Assembly: GCA_018365455.1 (NCBI GenBank)
Contig: JAGZJZ010000023.1
Span: 1 to 64,000 of the forward strand
Direction: 5' to 3'
From: Clostridiales bacterium
GTDB lineage: Bacteria > Bacillota > Clostridia > Lachnospirales > Lachnospiraceae
Length of the DNA stretch: 64,000 nucleotides
Shown here: positions 16,948-25,368 of the stretch, piece by piece
Layout of the letters: each line of letters begins with the position of its first letter
Position numbering within the stretch: the first letter of the stretch is position 1
The notes under the pieces: generated by a model
Told to the model about the DNA's origin: nothing
The model's input: the letters and a program-made list of their open reading frames with translations, nothing else
Database searches by the model: none
Made by a program: the position numbers and the translations under genes

Positions 16948-17772
16948 ATGATTAAGTTTAAAATTAACCACGCACTTTGTAAAAAACTGGCAAAATACGC
17001 GTTTCTTTTTGTGGCAGCTTTTCTGGCCGGTCATTTTGCCGCCAGAATTGTAGACAGTACCGTCAGCACCTCCATTCAGTCCTCAGCGGAAGGAAACTGG
17101 GGCCTCAGCTTCCAGGAAGAGGGAAAGCCGCCTGTGGCAAACGCAACATTTGAAGAACTGAAAAAATACGATACATACTATGCAGAAGATACCACCGAGA
17201 AGGTACTGTATCTGACATTTGACGCAGGGTATGAAAATGGAAATACATCCGCAATTTTAGATGCCCTGAAAAAACATAATGCTCCGGCGACCTTTTTTAT
17301 TGTGGGCAACTTCCTTTCCACCAGCCCTGATCTGGTCAAACGAATGGTTGCAGAAGGCCACACTGTGGGAAATCACACCTATCATCACCCTGATATGTCA
17401 AAAATGTCAACCATGGAGTCCTTTTCCAAGGAAATACAGGACCTTGAGAAGCTCTATCAGGACACCGTTGGTCAGCCGTTAACAAAATTCTACCGTCCGC
17501 CACAGGGTAAATACAGTGAAAACAACTTAAAAATGGCCCAGGAACTGGGATATAAAACATTTTTCTGGAGCCTGGCTTATGTTGACTGGTATCAGGATAA
17601 ACAGCCCACTAAGGAAGAGGCCTTTAAAAAACTCCTTGGCAGAATCCATCCGGGAGCCGTTGTTCTCCTGCACAGCACCTCGAAAACGAATGCTGACATT
17701 ATGGATGAACTCCTGACCAAGTGGGAAGAAATGGGTTATACCTTTAAGTCGCTGGATCAGTTGGCACAATGA
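16948..17772 (+). CDS. pdaA: Polysaccharide deacetylase, PdaA-like
   Basis: About 274-residue protein with an N-terminal membrane anchor (AFLFVAAFLAGHFAARIV) and a NodB deacetylase domain. Metal and catalytic motifs are TFDAGYENG (the variant TFDAG is typical of PdaA), GNHTYHHPDM, FYRPPQGKYS and the late PGAVVLLHS. PdaA removes acetyl groups from N-acetylmuramic acid during formation of muramic delta-lactam in spore cortex, so the gene is consistent with a spore-former. Three in-frame ATGs occur (16930, 16942, 16948); GGGA six bases before the last favours it. The gene ends in a bidirectional terminator. Confidence 0.88.
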   Translation: MIKFKINHALCKKLAKYAFLFVAAFLAGHFAARIVDSTVSTSIQSSAEGNWGLSFQEEGKPPVANATFEELKKYDTYYAEDTTEKVLYLTFDAGYENGNTSAILDALKKHNAPATFFIVGNFLSTSPDLVKRMVAEGHTVGNHTYHHPDMSKMSTMESFSKEIQDLEKLYQDTVGQPLTKFYRPPQGKYSENNLKMAQELGYKTFFWSLAYVDWYQDKQPTKEEAFKKLLGRIHPGAVVLLHSTSKTNADIMDELLTKWEEMGYTFKSLDQLAQ

Positions 17773-17782
17773 TCTATACAAA

Positions 17783-17817
17783 CAAAGAAGCAAGGTTCAT
17801 TACGCCTTGCTTCTTTG
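17783..17817. terminator. Bidirectional rho-independent terminator
   Basis: 13-bp perfect stem (17783-17795 with 17805-17817) and 9-base loop between the convergent PdaA-like and alpha/beta-hydrolase genes; T-rich sequence follows on each side of the stem. Confidence 0.85.
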
Positions 17818-17819
17818 CA

Positions 17820-18968
17820 TTAAGAATTGGAGTCTATCCAGGTTAAAATATAATCCATAGCTAATTGCAGATTCCCAACCTGACAGTGATGTGATGCATT
17901 TTCTTCTTTCGTGAAAATCCTGCCGCTCACTGATTTTGCATTTGTCAGAGCCTTCCTCTGTTGTTCAAAATAAGCGGTATAGATGTCTTCCTCCCCTGCG
18001 AGAATCAATACATCCTGCTGTATCAAGGGCGATATTTCTATGGTATTGTAATTCTTAATGCATTTATAATAATCATAAAGGGTTGTGATATTACCAAACA
18101 CCTCCTGGCCTTGCTGAAACAGCCAAAGGGAAAACGGGTTTGCTTGCATGATTGCTTCAATACTTTTCCACTGTGGACTATCCGGGATATCCATTAAATG
18201 ACTAATCAGATTCTTAAGCTCATCCGGTGCTTTAACTAAGACCGCTCCATAAAAATCATAAATTAAATCGTACAGCACCACCCTTTTTATGCGGTCCTCA
18301 TAAGCTGCCGCACGCGCCGCCAGATATCCACCTAAAGAAATGCCAATTAAAGTCACTTCTTTTAACCGAAAATAATCCAAAATTACTTTTGTGCAGATCT
18401 CCCATTCCGGTTTCATTTTCAAACCGCATCTGTTTAAAACCTCACCCTGGCCAAATCCCTCAAATATGTAAACATTGTAACCATTGGAGTAAATATACTG
18501 TACAAGTGGAATCAGTTCCTGAATAAAAGAATCATATCCTCCGTGTACGACAATGTCACCTTTGCTTTCATTGGTATGGCACTTGTATATAACGGGAAAA
18601 TAACCGGATTCAAAAGGAACATTGACATATGTCAGACCGGCATCTTTATAAGCTGCCTGATATTCGTTCATGCATTGTTCATAGAGCTGTGTTTTTTGCA
18701 TTTGTTTATTCACATCGCCATGATCGTCCAGCATGAAAAACAAAGCTGCGCGCAGGCATGTTGCCGAAGCCACCAAATCCCCATTGTTGTGAAATGTCTC
18801 GACTCTGCTGCTAAAGGACTGGAACCAGCTGTCAAAATCCGTTAACTCCTTACTTATTTCTGCAATTGTATCATAGCTCAGGCAACCGAATGAATAAAAT
18901 CGGTTCAGTTGGAAATTAAAAGCTGTGTCTTTATGAAAATCATAAAATCCTACCGGAAAATTCATCAT
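17820..18968 (-). CDS. Alpha/beta hydrolase
   Basis: 382-residue hydrolase with an N-terminal helical region of about 120 residues and an alpha/beta core. The nucleophile elbow is LIGISLGGYLAARAAA (serine near residue 213); oxyanion-region HGGYDSF, an acidic residue in LAGEEDIYTAYF and a late histidine (ASHHCQ) complete a plausible triad. The layout resembles FrsA/dipeptidyl-peptidase-like esterases, but the substrate is unknown. It follows the TetR gene by 81 bases on the same strand and is probably controlled by it. AGAGGAGG precedes the start. Confidence 0.87.
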   Translation of the reverse strand: MMNFPVGFYDFHKDTAFNFQLNRFYSFGCLSYDTIAEISKELTDFDSWFQSFSSRVETFHNNGDLVASATCLRAALFFMLDDHGDVNKQMQKTQLYEQCMNEYQAAYKDAGLTYVNVPFESGYFPVIYKCHTNESKGDIVVHGGYDSFIQELIPLVQYIYSNGYNVYIFEGFGQGEVLNRCGLKMKPEWEICTKVILDYFRLKEVTLIGISLGGYLAARAAAYEDRIKRVVLYDLIYDFYGAVLVKAPDELKNLISHLMDIPDSPQWKSIEAIMQANPFSLWLFQQGQEVFGNITTLYDYYKCIKNYNTIEISPLIQQDVLILAGEEDIYTAYFEQQRKALTNAKSVSGRIFTKEENASHHCQVGNLQLAMDYILTWIDSNS

Positions 18969-19049
18969 ATTACATTACCTCCTCTTATTAAATTATTAAT
19001 TTGTTCTTTTATATTTGTTCTTCCATTTATTACTTTCCTATTTATTCTT

Positions 19050-19637
19050 TTATGATTTTCCCATATCCCCATCCAGTATTTTAGACAGAAGCGCTCTGAT
19101 ATGGCTGTATTTTTCTTCCATGGTACGCACTTTACTATCGTGTATAATTGCGCTTATACCAAAAAGTATAAATTGACTCAGCAAATGAATGTTGGGAACA
19201 GGTGTATTCATAATATGCTCATCTAACCCTTCCCGAATCAACTGTTCAAACAAGGGAACCATTTTTAACAATGTTCTTCCATGCAATATAGTCATAATAT
19301 CGGGATTCACTTTTTCGCTATGCATCAGACTGTATTCGCTGAGAGAGCCTGGCAGCAGGGTAAAGATTTGATTCAGCTTCTCATGAAAACCCAAACCGGG
19401 AGCGTTGATAAGCTCCGTCATTTTAGCAATATATTTTTCGTTGTAATGTTCTAAAGCTGCTTCGTATATCTCATTCTTGGATTCAAAATAGTGATAAAAC
19501 ATACCTATTTCCCCATCCGCTTCTTTCAAAATTGAACGTATGGACGTCTTTTCATATCCATTTTCTAAAAATTGTTTCAGGGCTATTCCGATCAGTTCCT
19601 GCCGCCTTACATCCGGCGCTTTTACAATTCGGGTCAT
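19050..19637 (-). CDS. TetR-family transcriptional regulator
   Basis: About 195-residue regulator. The N-terminal helix-turn-helix includes ALKQFLENGYEKTSIRSILKEA and the typical GMFYHYFESKNEIYEAAL. The C-terminal ligand domain is not conserved enough to suggest an inducer. The ORF opens 24 bases earlier, but AGGAGG six bases before the ATG at 19637 sets the start. Immediately upstream lies a consensus promoter overlapped by a perfect 20-bp inverted repeat, strong evidence for autorepression. The downstream alpha/beta hydrolase is likely in the same transcript. Confidence 0.92.
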   Translation of the reverse strand: MTRIVKAPDVRRQELIGIALKQFLENGYEKTSIRSILKEADGEIGMFYHYFESKNEIYEAALEHYNEKYIAKMTELINAPGLGFHEKLNQIFTLLPGSLSEYSLMHSEKVNPDIMTILHGRTLLKMVPLFEQLIREGLDEHIMNTPVPNIHLLSQFILFGISAIIHDSKVRTMEEKYSHIRALLSKILDGDMGKS

Positions 19638-19654
19638 AATGCCCTCCTTTCTCA

Positions 19655-19707
19655 TTGACAAAACATTGTTCTGTGGTCATTATAACAACAGAACAATGTT
19701 TTGTCAA
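19655..19707 (-). promoter_or_regulatory. tetR promoter and perfect palindromic operator
   Basis: Two perfect 20-bp inverted half-sites (19655-19674 and 19688-19707) with a 13-base spacer. On the minus strand TTGACA (19702-19707), 17 bases and TATAAT (19679-19684) form a full consensus promoter, so one half-site covers the -35 and spacer and the other covers the start of transcription. Confidence 0.85.
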
Positions 19708-19747
19708 CAATTAAAAAGATAACCCTCATCCAAAAAATGAATGAGAA

Positions 19748-20281
19748 TTATCTCCATATTCCAGGCGTATTTCGATTTAATTTATCTGCTGACAACTGAA
19801 TTGCCAGTTCTTCTATAGTAGAAACTGCTGCTATTACACATATCAATATCACAGCGGAATTCCATTCCCAGAGAACATAAAATGGAAGCCCGATAAACAA
19901 TACCAGACCGGCTGCTTTGTTTGCATACGTATGAATGGTTGCCCAGGTACCAAATCTGATATACCCCACAAGCAAACTAAGTATACGTATTCCGGCAATG
20001 ATGAATAGACATATCCATAGCCATCCCGGAATGATGGCAGACTTAAGCACCAAATATCCGGATGTTCCAATCATAATCACATCCCCGATACTGTCCAGTA
20101 CTTCACCTGATCTGCTGGTCACCCGGTATCTCCTCGCAATCCATCCGTCCGCCAAATCACTGAAACCGCAGATAACATACAGAATCCAAAATGTTGTTCC
20201 CGGCTCTTTCAGAAGAACTATCATCCAAAGTGATAGCATGATTCTAAGCATCGAAATAGCATTCGGTACTATTTTTATCAT
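19748..20281 (-). CDS. CDP-alcohol phosphatidyltransferase family protein
   Basis: About 177-residue membrane protein with the complete family signature D-x2-DG-x2-AR-x8-G-x3-D-x3-D, seen as DLADGWIARR followed by GEVLDSIGD. It has about five hydrophobic helices. The family joins a CDP-linked lipid to an alcohol to make phospholipids such as phosphatidylglycerol phosphate. It is shorter than PgsA in this phylum and the alcohol acceptor is not evident. The first in-frame codons are TTG and GTG; the ATG at 20281 is preferred. Confidence 0.87.
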   Translation of the reverse strand: MIKIVPNAISMLRIMLSLWMIVLLKEPGTTFWILYVICGFSDLADGWIARRYRVTSRSGEVLDSIGDVIMIGTSGYLVLKSAIIPGWLWICLFIIAGIRILSLLVGYIRFGTWATIHTYANKAAGLVLFIGLPFYVLWEWNSAVILICVIAAVSTIEELAIQLSADKLNRNTPGIWR

Positions 20282-20357
20282 TCTCACCAATCCATTCTAA
20301 TGCTGCATTTTTTTGCACCTACTGCGATTGCGGTAAAGTCTTAATTAACATTTAAGT

Positions 20358-21164
20358 TTATAAGAGTAATTCTAAGCCTACCCCAACCTCGTAAACCTCA
20401 AGTAATTCATTCATTTTTGCCCTGGCGTGAAAGGAAACACAGTGACAGGGATAAATTTTTTCCATTTGATTTTCCATAAAGTATTCTATGGTTTTTTCGA
20501 AACGCATATCCGTATCAAATATGTGAAATCCTCCCAGTACCCCCAGAATCCTGCTATCCTTGCATACCTGTTTACTATACTCAATGATATTGCAGATACC
20601 GCTGTGGGAACACCCGGTAATAATAAACAGCCCCATCCCGGACTGATACACAAGAGCAGAATCATCCATTACTTCATCCGCTTTCCACACTCCTCCGCTG
20701 TATTGTTCACCAATGTCAGCTCTCTCCTCAAAGTCATTGAGAGAGGGGATTTCTCCCAGGAAAGTCAGATTATCACTTAACTGGACAGGAGTCTTTGACA
20801 ATATCATGCTGCCGTTTTTTTTCATTTCCTCATTAGAGAACGGCGCCCCGATATCCTCTGCCCCCTCTCTTTTGGGTTTGAAACAATCGGGATGTGCAAG
20901 AATTTTAACATCCGGTAACGAATACTGCTGCACAAGAAATTTATAACCTCTGGTATGGTCATTGTGCCCGTGAGAAAATACAATATGCGTCAGCTTATCC
21001 AGGTTGATCCCCATCTCTCTCGCATTTGTGAGCAAGACATCAGAATACCCGGTGTCAAATAAAACGCGCTTATCTCCATCCTCAATATAATAACTAACCC
21101 CAGGCTCCCCTTTATAATATTGGTCAATATAAGTATTGTTATCAACCAAAACCCTTAATCTCAT
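20358..21164 (-). CDS. MBL-fold metallo-hydrolase
   Basis: 268-residue metallo-beta-lactamase-fold protein. The metal motif HxHxDH appears in FSHGHNDHTRGY (residues about 63-74), with ITGCSHSGICNIIEY and GGFHIFDTDMRF further on; the arrangement is that of the COG1237 group (archaeal dihydropterin-phosphate synthase-like proteins). Function in bacteria is uncertain; several members are annotated only as hydrolases. TTTGGAGG precedes the start. It appears to be a single gene. Confidence 0.87.
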   Translation of the reverse strand: MRLRVLVDNNTYIDQYYKGEPGVSYYIEDGDKRVLFDTGYSDVLLTNAREMGINLDKLTHIVFSHGHNDHTRGYKFLVQQYSLPDVKILAHPDCFKPKREGAEDIGAPFSNEEMKKNGSMILSKTPVQLSDNLTFLGEIPSLNDFEERADIGEQYSGGVWKADEVMDDSALVYQSGMGLFIITGCSHSGICNIIEYSKQVCKDSRILGVLGGFHIFDTDMRFEKTIEYFMENQMEKIYPCHCVSFHARAKMNELLEVYEVGVGLELLL

Positions 21165-21465
21165 TTCCTTATACCTCCAAACTGACAGTATTATTCTGTT
21201 TCTTATCTTTATGCTGCATCCTAAGCTTTATAAACATCTAAATTTAGCCAAGCTTCTGAGCTTTATCCAACTTTTAATCTTAACTTGTTTTCTAAGCTTC
21301 ATCTAACTTTTCAACTTAACATAACCAATTCCAAATTTGAAATTAATCCATCTTTCTAAAATCCCTTCATGGCACACTAAGGACTCAAGCCACTATATCT
21401 TACGGTCATATAATCCTCATCCCGCTCATACATTATACCACACCCTTGTATTTGGAGGTTGCTTC
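21165..21465. other. Intergenic region with imperfect tandem repeats
   Basis: About 300 bases between divergent metallo-hydrolase and patatin genes. Three degenerate units of about 35 bases (21222-21330) begin AAGCTTTAT, GAGCTTTAT and AAGCTTCAT and end in ACTTTTnAnCTTAAC-like sequence. The open frame of the patatin gene runs through the right part but lacks a good start there. Confidence 0.5.
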
Positions 21466-22353
21466 ATGAAATATGGATTAGCATTGGCCGGAGGCGGCAC
21501 AAGAGGAGCGGCACATGTAGGCGTGCTGAAAGCTCTGGATGAAGAACACCTTCTTCCATCATCCATTGCCGGAACCAGCGCCGGGAGTATTGTAGCCGGA
21601 CTATTTGCCTCCGGAATGAGTATCCCGGAAATGTGTAATGTGGTTACACATCTCTCCCGCCGCGGTTTGTCCTATCTGGATCCGGATTATAAGAATATTC
21701 TGAAACTATTACCTCAAATGATATGCAAAAAAACAGTAACCCTCACCGGGTTGTTAAAGGGAAATAAACTTGCCGAGTATCTGTGTGAGCTCACCCGCAA
21801 TCAATCATTATCAGATATCAATATAAAGACAGTGATTCCTGCAGTTGATATTGAAAGCGGAGATACCATCGTATTTACCAACTTTGCCTGGACTTATCCA
21901 TTGGAGCATGTCCTTTGGAAACACTCCGGAAAACTTTGTGAAATCATGATGGCAAGTTCCTCCGTTCCGGCAATTTTTCAGCCCAGAAAACTGGAAACCT
22001 TTCAGTTGGTTGACGGCGGCGTAACGAATAATCTTCCCGTTGATTTACTGGCAGCCGCCGATGAAAAAAGAATCATCGCCGTTGATCTGGGCGATGATTA
22101 TAAAAAGCCGCCAAATAATTCTATTTTTGAAGTATCCCTGCATGCGTTCTCCATCATGAGCAGAGATCTGAAGGATTGCCTGTCGCAAAAAGAGCGGCTG
22201 CTGCTGAAGCCAACTCTTCCGGCTGAAGCTGGATTGTTAACCTTTGAATACATGACAGCCTGTATGGAAGCAGGTTATCTGTATACAAAAAACATGATCC
22301 CCCGCATCCGGGAAGTCCTTTCAGAACCTGTAAATCCATTAAAGAAACTGTAA
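21466..22353 (+). CDS. Patatin-like phospholipase family protein
   Basis: 295-residue lipid acyl hydrolase. The oxyanion loop GLALAGGGTRGAAHVG lies at the N-terminus, the nucleophile serine is in GTSAGS (about residue 37), and the catalytic aspartate is in DGGVTNNLP, completing the Ser-Asp dyad. The domain architecture is that of RssA/YlbK-type proteins. The open frame extends to 21337, but TTGGAGG upstream of the ATG at 21466 and the conserved N-terminus fix the start. It is monocistronic and converges on the RsmH-family gene. The lipid substrate is unknown. Confidence 0.9.
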   Translation: MKYGLALAGGGTRGAAHVGVLKALDEEHLLPSSIAGTSAGSIVAGLFASGMSIPEMCNVVTHLSRRGLSYLDPDYKNILKLLPQMICKKTVTLTGLLKGNKLAEYLCELTRNQSLSDINIKTVIPAVDIESGDTIVFTNFAWTYPLEHVLWKHSGKLCEIMMASSSVPAIFQPRKLETFQLVDGGVTNNLPVDLLAAADEKRIIAVDLGDDYKKPPNNSIFEVSLHAFSIMSRDLKDCLSQKERLLLKPTLPAEAGLLTFEYMTACMEAGYLYTKNMIPRIREVLSEPVNPLKKL

Positions 22354-22479
22354 TTCCTGATCAGAACAGAACTACAATATGATTTAGTTTAAATCTATTC
22401 AAGATTCATTTTAATGACCTAAAATATGCATATATCACAAAATTATGCATCTCACCTTAATTATGCTTGTGTCACCTTA

Positions 22480-23529
22480 TTATGCCTTAATTGCCCAACG
22501 CATTTTTGTAGATCTCGCACGACTGTTCAGATTGCATTCTTCCGCAGACGGCCGGATAACTTCTGTTGCAATTTCACTGTAAACGCCTGCCCGGAACAGT
22601 TGCTTAAATGACTTTTTAACAAGTCTGTCCTCTCCGGAATGGAAGGTCAGTATAGCTGCCCGTCCGCCTTTTGACAGTACATTAGGGAGCTTCTCAAGGA
22701 ATTGATAAAGCACTTCAAACTCACTGTTTACATCGATTCTCAATGCCTGAAAAGTCCTTTGACAAGATTTCTTAACTGCTTCTTTTCGTTCAACAGCAGG
22801 AACAAACTCCAGTGCATTTCCAATAATCTGCTGGAGTTTTGTTGTTGTATCAATAGCTTTTCCTCGCTTACGTTCAGCAATTACTGCATTGGAAATTTCT
22901 TCTGCATAAGGTTCATCCGCATTATCAAGCAGCATTCCCACCAATTCTTCCCTGCTAATAGTTCTTAAGCGTTCTGCTGCAGATATGCCTTTTTCCGGGT
23001 TTAAACGAAGATCTAAAGGGCCTTCTTTTTTATAAGAAAATCCCCTGTCGGGATTATCTATCTGCATGGAAGAAACGCCTAAATCCGCCAATACAAAGTC
23101 AAAAGTACCAGCTTTCTCAGCTACCAGATCAATATCAGCAAAATTCATCTGCAAAATGGTCAATATGTCTGGTCCAAATCCCAGGTTCTCCAGACGTTCT
23201 CTTGTTTTCACAATTTCAATGGGATCAACATCCAGAGCATACATATGCCCCCGGGATTCCAGACATTTCATCATCTCCAAAGTATGTCCACCATATCCAA
23301 GTGTAGCATCTAACCCGGTCTGACCCGGTTTAATCTGCAAGAAATCCAGTATTTCCTTTACACAAATAGAAATGTGCATCCCCACAGGCGTACTTCCCTT
23401 CTGAATTACTTTAGCAACTGTCTCAGGATATTTTTCCGGCTGAAGTTCCTTATATTTTTCCTTATATGTTTTAGGATGAGTCCCTTTATATCTTACACGA
23501 CGTTTATGTTTTTGTTCCTGATTATCCAT
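22480..23529 (-). CDS. RsmH-family 16S rRNA methyltransferase (possible second copy)
   Basis: 349-residue methyltransferase of the RsmH/MraW family, which N4-methylates C1402 of 16S rRNA. It has the SAM-binding LDATLGYGGHTLEMM and the family blocks FVLADLGVSSMQIDNPDRGFS, PLDLRLNP and LTFHSGEDRLVKKSFK. A basic N-terminal extension (HKRRVRYKGTHPKTYKEKYKE) of about 45 residues precedes the usual start, and the usual HxPV motif reads TPVGMHISICVKEIL. It is not beside ftsL or other dcw genes, where rsmH normally lies, so it is probably a paralogue; another target is possible. Confidence 0.85.
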   Translation of the reverse strand: MDNQEQKHKRRVRYKGTHPKTYKEKYKELQPEKYPETVAKVIQKGSTPVGMHISICVKEILDFLQIKPGQTGLDATLGYGGHTLEMMKCLESRGHMYALDVDPIEIVKTRERLENLGFGPDILTILQMNFADIDLVAEKAGTFDFVLADLGVSSMQIDNPDRGFSYKKEGPLDLRLNPEKGISAAERLRTISREELVGMLLDNADEPYAEEISNAVIAERKRGKAIDTTTKLQQIIGNALEFVPAVERKEAVKKSCQRTFQALRIDVNSEFEVLYQFLEKLPNVLSKGGRAAILTFHSGEDRLVKKSFKQLFRAGVYSEIATEVIRPSAEECNLNSRARSTKMRWAIKA

Positions 23530-23583
23530 TGTCTGCCTCTCTTTTCTTAATCTGATAAATACCTTTAAGGTTTCACCTTTTTG

Positions 23584-24573
23584 TCAGTGGTTTTCATACC
23601 AGAAGTATGTCCCTCTCCCGGCTTCTTTTGCCTGATACAAGGCTATATCTGCCATCCTGTATGCTTCTGCAAATAACAGTTCCCCATTGTCAACGGTTGC
23701 AATACCAATGGAACAGCTTTGTTCCATCCCCAGTCCGTTAAATATTCTGCCCACCTGTTCTATCAGTTCAGAAGCAATCTGAGCCCCTTCATCTCTGCTT
23801 CGAATCCCCTTTAGAAACAGCATGAACTCATCTCCTCCAACCCTTCCAGCAATCCCTGAAGTCCCTGCATGTTCAGCCAGAACAGCTGCCGTGCGCTTAA
23901 TAAGCGCATCTCCTGCCTGGTGCCCTTTTTGATCGTTAACTCTTTTAAACTCATCCAGATCAAGCAAAAGCAACAGCCCCTCTGTCTTCTCTTCCGCCAG
24001 CAGTCTGGCAATGTGCTTTTCGGTATACTTGCGGTTAAAAAGTCCGGTCATAGAATCCAGCTGGATATCTTTTTCCAGCACTGCACTGCGCCGCATGGCT
24101 TCTTCTGCCTTACTCGCAAAAGTTTTGGGATAATACTCCCCTTCCTGCTGATAGGCATAAGGAACAGAATGATGCAGGCTGTCTATAATTAATCTGCCGT
24201 CCGGCTCAGCGTGTACCACAGAAGTTATCCTGGTATCCATATTAATAATTACCTGTTTACCCTGAACATTGGATTCACAGGCTTCAAATTCCCCATATAC
24301 AATACAGACATCCTCACTGACCAATTTCGCTTCATACCACTCACTTGTGATAATAAAGTCAATCCCCTGTGCTTCCTCCTGATCCTTTTTGAGACCGCTG
24401 ATCAACGCTTCCATACCTTTATAAAACTCGTGTTTGCCCGTTCCAATCACCAAGATGTCTGGAGAAAGATATTCAAACATTTTTTCAATCTTTATCTGAT
24501 CCCCGGAAACATAACTCTCCATCAACTGTTGAATCAACAGACTGGCCTTACTGCATATATCTTCCTTCCTCAT
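23584..24573 (-). CDS. SnoaL/NTF2-like domain plus GGDEF diguanylate cyclase
   Basis: 329-residue soluble protein. Residues about 1-145 look like a SnoaL/NTF2-like alpha+beta domain (MESYVSGDQIKIEKMFEYLSPD; FIITSEWYEAKLV), a possible ligand sensor. Residues about 165-329 form a GGDEF domain (DSMTGLFNRKY, then GRVGGDEFML) with an intact active site, so it should make c-di-GMP. No RxxD inhibitory site stands five residues before GGDEF. No membrane segment. It has its own promoter (24608-24636) and lies 54 bases before the RsmH-family gene, possibly in one transcript. Confidence 0.88.
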   Translation of the reverse strand: MRKEDICSKASLLIQQLMESYVSGDQIKIEKMFEYLSPDILVIGTGKHEFYKGMEALISGLKKDQEEAQGIDFIITSEWYEAKLVSEDVCIVYGEFEACESNVQGKQVIINMDTRITSVVHAEPDGRLIIDSLHHSVPYAYQQEGEYYPKTFASKAEEAMRRSAVLEKDIQLDSMTGLFNRKYTEKHIARLLAEEKTEGLLLLLDLDEFKRVNDQKGHQAGDALIKRTAAVLAEHAGTSGIAGRVGGDEFMLFLKGIRSRDEGAQIASELIEQVGRIFNGLGMEQSCSIGIATVDNGELLFAEAYRMADIALYQAKEAGRGTYFWYENH

Positions 24574-24607
24574 AACTGCCTCCGTTCCTATTGATCATAC
24601 TATTATT

Positions 24608-24636
24608 ATGATAACATACGGATTGTTATGTGTCGA
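24608..24636 (-). promoter_or_regulatory. Promoter of the SnoaL-GGDEF gene
   Basis: Minus strand TCGACA (24631-24636), 17 bases, TATCAT (24608-24613), 35 bases upstream of the ATG. Five of six and five of six matches to consensus. Confidence 0.5.
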
Positions 24637-24679
24637 CTTTCTTTGGGGATTTTATAAAAAGAAACAAGACAGGGCCGTT

Positions 24680-25123
24680 TTACAATGACCGTTCAGACAT
24701 ATATCGCTCTATTTCTTGCTGTGTTAATTTTTCTATTTGAGTATACGGATATTCCCGGAACTCCCCGGCACTGTAAACCGGAGCCATTTTTTCACATACT
24801 TTGTTCTTATTTTTCTTTAGAAACAATTGCAAATCTTCTAAATCAGCAAATATTTTATAAGAAACGCGTCCCTTTTCATTTTTTAGTTCATAGATTCCAC
24901 AAGCCTTTTTCCTGGTGTAATCAGCAGTTCTTAAATACAGTTTTGCAATATCTAATGATTTAAAGGGAAAATTCCACCTTTGCACACCTCTCTTTTCATC
25001 GTGTTCTATGCAAATGCAGCGTCCGCATGATCCACAGATATATTGTGTATGATTTTCCAGGCACTCCAGAGGATTTAACAAAGGGGTTACCCGGTTGTTT
25101 TCACTGTAACATTCTTCACACAT
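24680..25123 (-). CDS. Hypothetical cysteine-rich protein
   Basis: 147-residue protein not recognised. The N-terminal 45 residues hold cysteine pairs (CEECYS, then CGSCGRCICIEHDE), likely a zinc-binding unit. The middle contains RTADYTRKKACGIYELKN and YKIFADLEDLQLFLKKNK, and the C-terminus is polar and helical (LTQQEIERYMSE). A GGGGGG run precedes the ATG. It is alone on the minus strand; the next gene in its direction is the GGDEF gene about 100 bases away. No function is proposed beyond zinc binding. Confidence 0.65.
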   Translation of the reverse strand: MCEECYSENNRVTPLLNPLECLENHTQYICGSCGRCICIEHDEKRGVQRWNFPFKSLDIAKLYLRTADYTRKKACGIYELKNEKGRVSYKIFADLEDLQLFLKKNKNKVCEKMAPVYSAGEFREYPYTQIEKLTQQEIERYMSERSL

Positions 25124-25320
25124 ATTTTTTCACCCCCCTTTTCAGCCGTCAGACTTCTTCTTTTGTTTTGGCTGCATAAAAATAATAGATGTATGATGTT
25201 AACCTCCATGAAATGTTTTGATTAATTTAAAAACCTGAATGCATACAGTTTACTATATTTTGCAAAAACAGTCTATCAGAATAATAAGCAGCTATAACAG
25301 AATCTTCACATCCTGCTGAA

Positions 25321-25364
25321 AAAGGGTTTTGCCGGATTGTTCTCACTTTCCGGCAAAACCCTTT
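25321..25364. terminator. Rho-independent terminator after the DUF305 gene
   Basis: 16-bp perfect stem (25321-25336 with 25349-25364), 12-base loop and T-rich tails on both strands, four bases past the DUF305 stop. Between it and the next gene lies an AT-rich stretch with nothing else visible. Confidence 0.9.
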
Positions 25365-25368
25365 TCTT

